In this document: positions 8,445-16,877 of the stretch, piece after piece
Numbering within the stretch: the stretch's first letter is position 1
Layout: each line of letters opens with the position of its first letter
Assembly (NCBI GenBank): GCA_009391845.1
Contig: QWJG01000007.1
Span: 1-32,862 of the forward strand
Source of the DNA: Chloroflexota bacterium
GTDB lineage: Bacteria > Chloroflexota > Dehalococcoidia > UBA2979
Length of the DNA stretch: 32,862 nucleotides
Direction: 5' to 3'
Notes under the pieces: model-generated
The model's input: the letters and a program-made list of their open reading frames with translations, nothing else
Databases searched by the model: none
What the model was told of the DNA's origin: nothing
Made by a program: the position numbers and the translations under genes

Positions 8445-9827
8445 ATGACCCGTATACCGAACCTACTCGGGGCTCGGGTGACGGTTGTTGGCCTCGGAAT
8501 CGAGGGAATTGACCTCGTGCGTTACCTGACGGTCGAAGGGGCCGCGGTTACTGTGTCCGATTCTCGGACCGCCATGCAGCTGCGCGAACAAATCGAAGCC
8601 GTCGCCGACTGCGATCCGCACCTCTCCCTCGGCGAAAACCGCACCGAGGACGCCACCAACGCCGAGGTCGTCTTCGTCTCCCAGGGCGTCCCCACCGATC
8701 TGCCCGCGCTCCGCGCCGCCCGCCGCGAGGGCGTCCCCGTCTCCTCGATGACGCAGCTCTTCCTCGATCGGTGTCCCGCTCCGGTCGCCGGGATCACCGG
8801 ATCGTCCGGCAAGACCACCACCACCGCCCTCACCGCGGCGATGCTGGATGCGTCCGGCGTCGACTACGTCGTCGGCGGAAACATCGGGATCGGCCTGCTC
8901 AGCCTGCTCGAGCGCATCGAACCCACGACGAAAGTCGTCGTCGAGCTGTCGCATACCCAGCTCGAGATGGTCGAGGAGAGCCCCGCGCTCGCCTGCGTCA
9001 CGAACGTAACGCCGAACCACCTCGATCACTACTCGTGGTCGTCTTATGTCGATTTGAAGCGCCGGATCTTCCAGTTCCAAGCGCCCGAGGACCTCGCGAT
9101 CTTCAACCTCGATGACGAGGTCTGCGCCGGCTTCGTCGACGAAGCAGCCGGCCGCGTTGCCACCACCTCGATGACCCGCGATCTGCCGGGCGATGGCGCC
9201 CTGCTCCTCGACGACACCGTCGTGCGCCGCGAGGCTGGCGAGGACCACGCCGTCATACACCGCGACGAGATCCCGTTGCGCGGCGAACACAACGTCGCCA
9301 ACGTCCTCTCCGCCACCGCCGTCGCGTCGCGCCTCGGTGCCGTCGACGCGGCGATCGCCGAGGCGGTGCGTACGTTCCGCGGAGTCCCCCACCGCCTGGA
9401 GCCCGTCACGACGATTCGTGACGTCCTTTATGTAAACGACTCCATCGCCACCACCCCAGAGCGCACCATCGCCGGCCTTCGTTCGTACGAGGAGCCATTG
9501 GTGCTGCTGCTCGGTGGGCGTGACAAGCGCCTCCCGCTACGCGAGATGGCCGCGCTGGCCGTCGAACGCTGTCGCGCCGTGATCACCTTCGGCGAGGCCG
9601 GCGATCTGTTCGCCGAAGCCGTGCGCGAGGCCCAGGACGGCGACACGCCCTCGATCGAGCGCGTCGCGGATGTCGCCGCGGCCGTGCGTCGCGCCGCCGA
9701 TCGCGCCCGCGCCGGCGATGTCGTCCTCTTCTCCCCCGCCGGCACGTCGTTCGACGCCTACCGCACCTTCGAGGTGCGCGGCGCCGACTTCCGCGCCGCC
9801 GTCGCCAACCTCGAGGTCGCGCGATGA
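8445..9827 (+). CDS. murD: UDP-N-acetylmuramoylalanine--D-glutamate ligase
   Basis: MurD adds D-Glu to UDP-MurNAc-L-Ala. The 460-residue product has the N-terminal nucleotide-like fold (VTVVGLGIEGIDLVRYL), the ATP loop GITGSSGKTTTT with Lys123, the conserved NVTPNHLDHY, GEHNVANVLSA in the central-to-C-terminal hinge, VPHRLEPV, NDSIATTPE, and LLLGGRDK. The usual ELSSFQLE is ELSHTQLE here. The frame is open upstream to a GTG at 8403, but homology begins at the ATG 8445, which is taken as the start. No ribosome site precedes it. The stop overlaps ftsW (ATGA). Confidence 0.94.
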   Translation: MTRIPNLLGARVTVVGLGIEGIDLVRYLTVEGAAVTVSDSRTAMQLREQIEAVADCDPHLSLGENRTEDATNAEVVFVSQGVPTDLPALRAARREGVPVSSMTQLFLDRCPAPVAGITGSSGKTTTTALTAAMLDASGVDYVVGGNIGIGLLSLLERIEPTTKVVVELSHTQLEMVEESPALACVTNVTPNHLDHYSWSSYVDLKRRIFQFQAPEDLAIFNLDDEVCAGFVDEAAGRVATTSMTRDLPGDGALLLDDTVVRREAGEDHAVIHRDEIPLRGEHNVANVLSATAVASRLGAVDAAIAEAVRTFRGVPHRLEPVTTIRDVLYVNDSIATTPERTIAGLRSYEEPLVLLLGGRDKRLPLREMAALAVERCRAVITFGEAGDLFAEAVREAQDGDTPSIERVADVAAAVRRAADRARAGDVVLFSPAGTSFDAYRTFEVRGADFRAAVANLEVAR

Positions 9828-11026
9828 GCGCCACGGCCGAGCGCCGCGTCACGGAAGCGCGCGTACGCGCGCACGCGCCGGATTACGGGCTGCTCACCAC
9901 CGTGCTCGTGCTGCTCGTGCTCGGGCTGATCTTCGTCTATTCGTCCTCGTACGTCCTCGCCCAGGTCGACTACGGCGACCCCAACTACTTCATCAAGCGC
10001 CAGCTCCTCTTCGCCGCGATCGGCCTCGTCGGTCTCGTCGCCATGATGCAGTTCGACTACCGCCACCTCCGCCGCCTCAGCCCGCTGCTGATGCTCGGCG
10101 CATTGCTCGGACTCGCCGCCGTCCTGATCCCGGGTGTCGGCGTCGAATCCAACGGCGCCCTGCGCTGGATCCAGCTCGGCCCGTTGCCACCGCTGCAACC
10201 CAGCGAGTTCGCCAAGCTCGCCGTGCTGATCTACATGGCGGCCTGGCTCGCCTCGCGCGGCGACGCGCTCAAGAACTTCTCGCTCGGCGTCCTACCGTTC
10301 GTCGGCATGGTCGGGCTGGTTGGCGCGCTGATCATGCTCGAACCGGATCTCGGAACCACGGTCATGATCGCGATCATCACCGGCACCCTCTTCTTCATCG
10401 CCGGTGCGCGGCTGGTTCACGTGATCGCGCTGGCCGGTAGCGGCATCGTCATGGCTTCGCTGCTGATCGCCAGCGGCGGGTACCGGATGGACCGCATCCT
10501 CTCCTTCACCTCGGCGGAGTCGGACCCGACGGGCGTCGGCTTCCACACGCTCCAACTGCTGGTCGCCTTCGGTTCTGGTGGTGTCTGGGGCCTTGGTCTT
10601 GGGGTCTCGCGGCAGAAGTTCTTCTACGTGCCGGGATCGCACACGGACGGGGTGCTCGCGATCATCGGCGAGGAGATCGGCTTCGTCGGCGTCACCGTGG
10701 TGCTGTCGCTGTTCCTCGTGCTGTTCTGGCGCGCCTGGCTGATCATGCGTCGCGCCCCCGACACCTTCGGATCGCTGATCGCGGCTGGCGTGCTCGCGTG
10801 GTTCGCCTTCCAGTTGCTGCTCAACGTCGGCGGCGTGACGCGGCTGATCCCGCTGACCGGCATCCCGCTGCCGTTCCTCTCCGCGGGCGGATCCTCGTTA
10901 CTCGTCTCGCTGCTCGCGATCGGGCTGCTGCTCTCGGTCAGTCGCTACGCCGCCTTCACCCCCGAGCCTGCGCGCCCTCGAGGGGTGCAGCGCGCGCAGA
11001 CGAGCGCGACGGGGGGTGCGCGATGA
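9824..11026 (+). CDS. ftsW: Septal peptidoglycan polymerase FtsW (SEDS family)
   Basis: FtsW is the SEDS glycosyltransferase that polymerises septal glycan from lipid II, partnered with FtsI. The 400-residue product has a ~20-residue cytoplasmic N-terminus and about ten membrane helices. SEDS hallmarks: NGALRWIQLG followed by QPSEFAKLA, EPDLGTT with the catalytic-region acid, GEEIGFVG, and the C-terminal LTGIPLPFLSAGGSS. FtsW is preferred over RodA because the gene lies between murD and murG. It overlaps both neighbours by 4 bp. The extra C-terminal tail is short and basic. Confidence 0.95.
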   Translation: MSATAERRVTEARVRAHAPDYGLLTTVLVLLVLGLIFVYSSSYVLAQVDYGDPNYFIKRQLLFAAIGLVGLVAMMQFDYRHLRRLSPLLMLGALLGLAAVLIPGVGVESNGALRWIQLGPLPPLQPSEFAKLAVLIYMAAWLASRGDALKNFSLGVLPFVGMVGLVGALIMLEPDLGTTVMIAIITGTLFFIAGARLVHVIALAGSGIVMASLLIASGGYRMDRILSFTSAESDPTGVGFHTLQLLVAFGSGGVWGLGLGVSRQKFFYVPGSHTDGVLAIIGEEIGFVGVTVVLSLFLVLFWRAWLIMRRAPDTFGSLIAAGVLAWFAFQLLLNVGGVTRLIPLTGIPLPFLSAGGSSLLVSLLAIGLLLSVSRYAAFTPEPARPRGVQRAQTSATGGAR

Positions 11027-12099
11027 AGTTCGCACTCGCCGGCGGCGGTACGGGCGGTCACGTGTATCCCGCACTCGCGGTGGCGGAGCGTCTGCGTGAG
11101 CGTATCGACACCGAGCTGGTCTACTACGGCACCGAGCACGGCCCGGAGCGCGCCTTCGCCGAGGAGCAAGAGATCGAGTACCGCGTGGTGCCGGCCGCCC
11201 AGCTCCGCGGTCGCTCCCCGCTGCGTGTCGCCAACGGTCTCTGGAGCTTCTACCGAGGAAGCCGTGCCGCACGCGGCTGGTTCCGCGAGGATCGCCCCGA
11301 CGCCGTCTTCGCGACCGGCGGCTATGGCGCCGCCCCAATCGGTCGCGCCGCCCGCCAGCAGCGCATCCCGTTGATCGTCTTCCTGCCGGACGTGAAGCCC
11401 GGTTGGGCGGTGCGTCTGCTGCAGCGCTACGCCAACACCGTCGCCTGTTCGGTGGACGGCTCACTGCCGTTCCTCAACGAATCGAAGGCGCTGGTGACCG
11501 GCTACCCGGTACGCCGCCAGTTCGCCGAAGCCACCCGCGCGGAAGGTTGCGTCCGCTTTGGGCTCGCGCCGGGCGTACAGACGCTGTTGATCGCCGGCGG
11601 CTCGCTGGGCGCGCACCAGATCAACCTGGTCGTCAAGGAAGCGCTCCCGCGCCTGCTGCCACGGATGCAGGTAATCCACGTCTCCGGCCGCAACGAGTTC
11701 GACTGGCTCGATCGCGAGCGTGCGCAGCTCCCCGACTGGCAGCGTGAGCGCTATCACCTGGTCGCCTACACTGAGGAGATGGCCTACGCGATGGCCGTCG
11801 CCGACCTCGCGGTGATGCGCGCCGGCGCCTCGACGCTCGGCGAACTGCCGGCGATGGGCCTGCCCGCGATTGTCGTTCCCGGCGGGTTCTCCGATCAGTC
11901 CGTGAACGCCGCCTACCTCGAGGAACGTGGGGCCGCCCAGGTCCTCAATAGTGCAACCATCGATCGACTCGCCGGCGAGGTGATCGGCCTGCTCGACGAC
12001 GACCAACGTCGCGAGGGCATGGCCGCAGCGATGCGCTCGATCGCACAGCCGGACGCGGCCGCGCGGATCGCCTCGTTGCTGCGGGAGGCCGGGGCGTGA
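11023..12099 (+). CDS. murG: UDP-GlcNAc:lipid I N-acetylglucosaminyltransferase MurG
   Basis: MurG converts lipid I to lipid II at the inner face of the membrane. The 358-residue GT-B protein starts MKFALAGGGTGGHVYPALAV, with the glycine-rich loop for the diphosphate. Other features: FATGGYGAAP near 96-105, the second glycine loop IAGGSLGAHQIN, and the UDP-GlcNAc site RAGASTLGELPAMGLPAI with SDQSVNA. The frame is open further upstream inside ftsW, but the ATG at 11023 overlaps the ftsW stop (ATGA) and matches the family start. Confidence 0.95.
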   Translation: MKFALAGGGTGGHVYPALAVAERLRERIDTELVYYGTEHGPERAFAEEQEIEYRVVPAAQLRGRSPLRVANGLWSFYRGSRAARGWFREDRPDAVFATGGYGAAPIGRAARQQRIPLIVFLPDVKPGWAVRLLQRYANTVACSVDGSLPFLNESKALVTGYPVRRQFAEATRAEGCVRFGLAPGVQTLLIAGGSLGAHQINLVVKEALPRLLPRMQVIHVSGRNEFDWLDRERAQLPDWQRERYHLVAYTEEMAYAMAVADLAVMRAGASTLGELPAMGLPAIVVPGGFSDQSVNAAYLEERGAAQVLNSATIDRLAGEVIGLLDDDQRREGMAAAMRSIAQPDAAARIASLLREAGA

Positions 12100-13526
12100 T
12101 GGGCATCATGTCCAGGAATCGCCAGCAGCGTGACGCGATCGCGCCGCCACGGGTCCACCTGGTGGGCGCCGGTGGCGTGCATATGTCCGCGATCGGTCAG
12201 CTCCTGATCGCCCGTGGTCACACGATTACGGGCTCCGATCTGGCGCCCTCGGACTACACGCGCCGCCTCGAACGGCTGGGTGCGACCATCTACGACGGTC
12301 ACTCGCCGGCGAACATCGGCGACGCCCAGTTGCTCGTCGTGACGGCGGCGGTGAAGCAGGACAACCCGGAGCTGGTCGCCGCCCGCGAGCGCGGCATCCC
12401 GGTGATCCTCCGCGCCGAAATGGTCCAGCGCCTGATCGCGGATCGCGAGGTGCTGGCGATCTCCGGCAGTCACGGCAAGACCACGACGACCAACATGCTG
12501 GCGCTGATGGCTGAGCGCGGTGGGCTCGATCCGCTCGTGCTGCTCGGCGGTGACTCGCCGGACCTCGGCGGCAACGTGCGCAACGGCGAGGGCAAGCACG
12601 CGGTGCTGGAGGCGGACGAATACGCCGAGGCGTTCCTCCAATACACCCCGAAGATCGCGCTTGTCACCAACATCGAGGTGGATCACCTCGACTACTACGG
12701 CACCGAGGAGCGCGTGCACGCTGCCTTCGCGCAATTCGCCTCTCAGATCGTCCCCGATGGCACGCTCATCGTCTGCGCCGACTCGCCCGGTTCCGAGGCC
12801 CTCGGCGTCGCACGCCGCGCCGCCGGGGCGCACGTGGAGCGTTACAGCCTCGAAGGGGACGCCGACTGGCGTGCGCGCGCGCTGCGCGGAAACGATCGAG
12901 GTGGCCTCGACGCCACCGTCGAGCTCGACGGGCGCGAACTGGGCAAGCTCTCGCTCGCCGTTCCCGGGCGCCACAACGTCTCGAACGCCCTCGGCGCGCT
13001 CGCCGTGGCGATGCGGGCGGGCGTGGACTTCCACCGCGCAGCCGCTGCCGTCGCCGACTTCCGTGGCGCGCGCCGCCACTTCGAGCTGATTGGCGAGGTG
13101 ACCCGTGGCGGCCAGCCGATCACGATCGTCGACGACTACGCGCACCACCCGACCGAGGTGCGCGCCACCCTCGCCGCCGCGCGCCAGCGCTTCAGCGGAC
13201 GACGCCTCGTCGCCTGCTTCCAGCCACACACCTATTCGCGCTCCAGCTACCTGCTGGACGCCTTCCGCACCTGCTTCGAGGCGCTCGACGCGCTCTACCT
13301 GCTGCCGACCTACGCCGCGCGCGAAACCCCCGATGCGGGGATCGACGCCGCGGCGCTGGCGAAGGAGATCACCAACCCCGTGCCGATCGAGCTGGAATCG
13401 ATCGCCGCTGGCGCGAAGCGGATCGCCGCCGATCTCCAGCCCGGCGACGCCTTCCTCACGATCGGTGCCGGCAGCGTGACCGAACTCGCGCCCGCCGTGC
13501 TCCGCGAGCTGGGAGGGCGCCGATGA
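12096..13526 (+). CDS. murC: UDP-N-acetylmuramate--L-alanine ligase
   Basis: MurC adds L-Ala to UDP-MurNAc, the first amino acid of the stem peptide. The 476-residue product has the N-terminal Rossmann loop VHLVGAGGVHMSAIGQLL, typical of MurC, SDLAPSDYTRRLERLGA, the ATP loop ISGSHGKTTTT with Lys128, EADEYAEAFL, TNIEVDHLDYY, GRHNVSNALGA, and the C-domain VDDYAHHPTE plus CFQPHTYSR. The GTG at 12096 (GTGA overlap with murG) is 7 nt after GGGAGG; an ATG at 12099 in the same frame is an alternative. The following gene is ddl; the common intervening murB is absent. Confidence 0.95.
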   Translation: MMGIMSRNRQQRDAIAPPRVHLVGAGGVHMSAIGQLLIARGHTITGSDLAPSDYTRRLERLGATIYDGHSPANIGDAQLLVVTAAVKQDNPELVAARERGIPVILRAEMVQRLIADREVLAISGSHGKTTTTNMLALMAERGGLDPLVLLGGDSPDLGGNVRNGEGKHAVLEADEYAEAFLQYTPKIALVTNIEVDHLDYYGTEERVHAAFAQFASQIVPDGTLIVCADSPGSEALGVARRAAGAHVERYSLEGDADWRARALRGNDRGGLDATVELDGRELGKLSLAVPGRHNVSNALGALAVAMRAGVDFHRAAAAVADFRGARRHFELIGEVTRGGQPITIVDDYAHHPTEVRATLAAARQRFSGRRLVACFQPHTYSRSSYLLDAFRTCFEALDALYLLPTYAARETPDAGIDAAALAKEITNPVPIELESIAAGAKRIAADLQPGDAFLTIGAGSVTELAPAVLRELGGRR

Positions 13527-14599
13527 GCGACCGCCAGCGTCTCGCCGTCATGATTGGCGGCCAATCGACCGAGCACGAGGTCTCCGTCTCCTCCGGCCGC
13601 TCCGTGATGCGCGAAGCCGATCACGCGCGCTTCGAGGTGGTGCCCTTCGGCGTGACCCGCAACGGCGCCTGGCTCACGCCCGAGGAAACGACGCGCCGCC
13701 TCGCGAACGCGGACGCCGCCAACCTCGGTGACGACGCGGGCGATGGCCTGCTCGCCTACCCCGAGACGCTCGAGGCGTTGCGCGGCATGGATGTGGTCTT
13801 CCCGATCATCCACGGCACGCACGGCGAAGACGGCACCCTGCAGGGGCTCCTGGAGCTGGCCGGGTTGCCGTATGTCGGCGCCGGCGTCGCCGCCAGCGCG
13901 ATCGGGATGGACAAGGAGCTGATGCGCGGCGCCTTCGCGGCCGCCGAGATCCCGCAGCCGCCCTACCTGGTCCTCGCCGACGACGACCTCGCCGATCCAC
14001 CCGCCGAGGTGATGACCTTCATCGATCAGAAGCTCGGTTACCCCTGCTTCGTGAAGCCCTGCAACGGCGGCTCATCGGTCGGCGTCAGCAAGGCGCGATC
14101 GCGCGAGGACTTCGGCGAGGCCGTGGCCGTGGCCGCGCGCCACGACCGCAAGGTGATCGTTGAGCGCGCGATGTCCGGCCACGAGGTGGAGTGCGCGGTC
14201 CTCGGAAACGAGCAGCCGCGCGCCTCCCGCGTCTCCGAAATCCTGCCCGAGGCGGAGTTCTACACCTACGAGGCGAAGTACCAGGACGACTCCACGCGGA
14301 TGATCTTCCCGGCCAACATCTCGCCAGAGACCACCGAGCGTGTCCGCGAGCTGGCGCTGCGCGCCTACCGCGCCGTGGACTGCGCCGGCCTCGCCCGCGT
14401 CGATTTCTTCGCCGAGGACGGCGGGCCGGTCCAGATCATCGAGATCAACACGCTGCCCGGCTTCACGCCGATCTCCCAGTACCCGCGCCTCTGGCAGGAA
14501 GAGGGCGTGAGCTACACCGCGCTGATCTCGCAACTGGTCGATCTCGCCCTCGAACGACACGCGCGCCAGGCGCGGCGCGAACTGCGGCGGGAGGGCTAG
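13523..14599 (+). CDS. ddl: D-alanine--D-alanine ligase
   Basis: Ddl makes the D-Ala-D-Ala dipeptide used by MurF. The 358-residue ATP-grasp protein has the N-terminal GGQSTEHEVSVSSG, IIHGTHGEDGTLQG, the central FVKPCNGGSSVGVSK, the omega-loop YEAKY, and the C-terminal metal site RVDFF plus IIEINTLPGFTPIS. The tyrosine in YEAKY is the residue seen in D-Ala-D-Ala ligases, so a D-lactate or D-serine depsipeptide ligase is unlikely. It overlaps the murC stop by 4 bp. It is of the longer Ddl type, with an insert around residues 55-75. Confidence 0.95.
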   Translation: MSDRQRLAVMIGGQSTEHEVSVSSGRSVMREADHARFEVVPFGVTRNGAWLTPEETTRRLANADAANLGDDAGDGLLAYPETLEALRGMDVVFPIIHGTHGEDGTLQGLLELAGLPYVGAGVAASAIGMDKELMRGAFAAAEIPQPPYLVLADDDLADPPAEVMTFIDQKLGYPCFVKPCNGGSSVGVSKARSREDFGEAVAVAARHDRKVIVERAMSGHEVECAVLGNEQPRASRVSEILPEAEFYTYEAKYQDDSTRMIFPANISPETTERVRELALRAYRAVDCAGLARVDFFAEDGGPVQIIEINTLPGFTPISQYPRLWQEEGVSYTALISQLVDLALERHARQARRELRREG

Positions 14600-14601
14600 C
14601 G

Positions 14602-15462
14602 ATGCAATTGCGCCGCCCCGTCATCCTCGGTGGAGAGCGGCCGCCGCGCGCCGGATCGCGGCGGCCGGTACGCGGATCGCGCGACCAACGGGACGCCCGA
14701 TCCCAGTTCGAACTCGCGCGCGCGCAACGCCCGAAGCCGAAGCGCCACATCCCCTGGGGGAGCTGGTTCCGACGCGTAATTGCGATCGCGGTGCTCGGCG
14801 CCGCGGTCTACGGCGCGAGCTGGATCTACCTCGGTGGCGCGCTCCGCGTGCAACGCATCGAGGTCAACGGCGTGCAGGTCGTTGACCCGGTCGCGATCGC
14901 GGCGGCCTCCGACCTCGACGCGCACTCGCTCTTTACCGCCGACCTCGACGCCGCGCGCGCCCGCATCGAGGCGGTACCCGGCGTCGCCAGTGCCTCGGTG
15001 GACCGTGCGTGGCCGCAGGGCATCTCGATCTCGATCCAGGAGCGGCAGGGCTGGGGCTACTGGCAGGCTGCCGGCCGCCGCGTGATGGTCGACGCCGGTG
15101 GCCACATCCTCGATCTGGCGCGGCAACCAGCGGCGGACGCTCCCACGATCATCGATATCGCCGCTCCGGCCGACCTCCTCGGGGGTCTCGACGTCGACGC
15201 CGACACGGTCGGTCTGGTTGCGCGGCTGCGCAAAGACGGCACCTTCACCGAGCTTGGCATCACGCCAAGTGGCTTTGTCTTCCGGCGCGATCGCGGACTG
15301 ACCGTGGTCGTGGACGACGCGCCGGATGCCGTGTTTGGCGACTCAACGAACTACGCGTTCAAGGTCTCGACGTGGTCAGCACTGCTCGATCAACTCGCAG
15401 GTGGCGACCTGCTGGTGGCCGAGATTGACCTCCGGTTCGGGCGGAACGTGGTGTTGCGATGA
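14602..15462 (+). CDS. ftsQ: Cell division protein FtsQ (DivIB)
   Basis: A 286-residue bitopic protein: a basic, probably disordered cytoplasmic tail of about 55 residues, one membrane helix at about 58-77 (VIAIAVLGAAVYGASWIYL), and a POTRA domain starting with LRVQRIEVNGVQVV near 81-94 and containing DLDAARARIEAVPGVASASVDRAWP in pieces typical of FtsQ. FtsQ bridges the inner ring proteins to FtsL/FtsB and FtsW-FtsI. The start at 14602 follows the ddl stop by 2 nt and is preceded by GGGAGGG. The frame is open upstream inside ddl, but that is a shadow. Confidence 0.88.
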   Translation: MQLRRPVILGGERPPRAGSRRPVRGSRDQRDARSQFELARAQRPKPKRHIPWGSWFRRVIAIAVLGAAVYGASWIYLGGALRVQRIEVNGVQVVDPVAIAAASDLDAHSLFTADLDAARARIEAVPGVASASVDRAWPQGISISIQERQGWGYWQAAGRRVMVDAGGHILDLARQPAADAPTIIDIAAPADLLGGLDVDADTVGLVARLRKDGTFTELGITPSGFVFRRDRGLTVVVDDAPDAVFGDSTNYAFKVSTWSALLDQLAGGDLLVAEIDLRFGRNVVLR

Positions 15463-15535
15463 CCCCCTTGGCGGGCGCGGGTCAGTTTGTTCAGGTTCCG
15501 ACGGCACTGGTCGGGACTCCCCAGGAGGTGCGGTG

Positions 15536-16774
15536 ATGGCGAACCCCACGCTCGCCGCTATTGATGTTGGAACAACGAAGGTCTGCACCATCGTTGCCGA
15601 ACTGACCCCGCAGCACGAGCTACGGATCCTTGGCGTCGGGATCGGCCCCTCGGCCGGGCTGGCGAAGGGCATGGTCGACAACGTGCACGCCGCGATCGAG
15701 GCGATCGCCTCGTCGGTGGAGCGCGCCGAACGCGCCTCGGGATCGAAGATCCTGTCGGCGCACATCGGGATCGCTGGCCCGCACGTCTCCTCGCGCAACT
15801 CGCAGGGGATCGTCGCGGTCGCCGATCCGCGTCATCCGATCACGGACAGCGACGTTCAGCGCGCCCTCGAGAGCGCGCGGATCTTCAACGTCCCGAACAA
15901 CCGCGAGGTGATTCACGTCGTCCCGCGCTACTACGTGGTGGACGGGCACGACAACGTCTCCGATCCGGTTGGGATGTTCGGCTCACGCCTGGATGTGGAA
16001 ACGCACGTCGTCACCTGCTCGTCCTCGGCGATGCAGAACCTCGTGCACTGCGTCGAGGGCGCCGGCGTGCGCGTGGAGTCGCTGATTCTGCAGCCGCTCG
16101 CATCCGCCGAGGCCGTGACCGAGCCCGAGGAACTGCGCCACGGCGCGGTGCTGATCGACATGGGTGGCGGCACCACCGATATCAGCGTCTACCGCGACGG
16201 CGCCGTGGTGCACACCGCGGTGCTGCCGGTCGGCGGCATCCACATGACGCGCGACCTGGTCGTCGCGTTGCGCGCGCCGCAGCCCGCCGCCGAACAGGCG
16301 AAGCGGGACTACGGCCACGCGATCCCCTCGATGATCGACGCCGACGAGGAGGTCGAACTGGCCTCGTTCGGCGCGGACGGCCGCAAGAGCGTGCCACGCC
16401 GGATGATCGCGGAGGTGCTGCAGGCCCGTGCCGAGGAGATCCTCGAAATGGTGCTCGCCGAGATCCGGCGCGGTACCGAGCCGGAGATGCTCTCCGCCGG
16501 CGCGATCATCACCGGCGGCGCGGCGGCGCTGCCGGGCATCGATCTGCTCGCGGAGGAGGTCCTCGGACTGCCGGCGCGCGTGGGACGGCCACGTCACCTC
16601 AGCGGGCTCTCGGACATCCTCCAGGATCCGGCCTACGCCACCTCGGTCGGGCTGCTGCGCTGGGCGCTGAAGGAGCAGGAGATCATGTTCCGCTCCACCG
16701 CCGCCCCAATCGCGCCGCTCGGTGGCCTGATGCGCCGCGTCGCGCACCTGATGCGGGTGGTGCTGCCGCAATGA
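15536..16774 (+). CDS. ftsA: Cell division protein FtsA
   Basis: FtsA is an actin-fold ATPase that anchors FtsZ to the membrane. The 412-residue product has [15 protein letters not shown] (phosphate 1), the 1C subdomain with [16 protein letters not shown] and DSDVQRALE, the phosphate 2 loop [14 protein letters not shown], and [14 protein letters not shown] (adenosine). The last ~16 residues ([14 protein letters not shown]) form an amphipathic helix, the normal membrane-targeting sequence. The ATG at 15536 is 7 nt after a perfect AGGAGG (15523-15528); the frame is open upstream but homology begins here. A 73-bp gap separates it from ftsQ, with no convincing promoter. Confidence 0.95.
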   Translation: MANPTLAAIDVGTTKVCTIVAELTPQHELRILGVGIGPSAGLAKGMVDNVHAAIEAIASSVERAERASGSKILSAHIGIAGPHVSSRNSQGIVAVADPRHPITDSDVQRALESARIFNVPNNREVIHVVPRYYVVDGHDNVSDPVGMFGSRLDVETHVVTCSSSAMQNLVHCVEGAGVRVESLILQPLASAEAVTEPEELRHGAVLIDMGGGTTDISVYRDGAVVHTAVLPVGGIHMTRDLVVALRAPQPAAEQAKRDYGHAIPSMIDADEEVELASFGADGRKSVPRRMIAEVLQARAEEILEMVLAEIRRGTEPEMLSAGAIITGGAAALPGIDLLAEEVLGLPARVGRPRHLSGLSDILQDPAYATSVGLLRWALKEQEIMFRSTAAPIAPLGGLMRRVAHLMRVVLPQ

Positions 16775-16877
16775 CCAACCAGATAACCATCCCCACCACA
16801 ACAGGAACCGACTCGGCGGGGGCCGGTCACAGCACGCGCAACGTGAGTTCCGCATGCATGCGCTTAGGGGGTTCGAC

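Noticed and set aside
10798..11022. Upstream extension of the murG frame inside ftsW
   Set aside because: It lies wholly within ftsW; ATG 11023 overlaps the ftsW stop and begins the MurG glycine loop.
14191..14601. Upstream extension of the ftsQ frame inside ddl
   Set aside because: Overlaps the real ddl gene in another frame; ATG 14602 has a good ribosome site.
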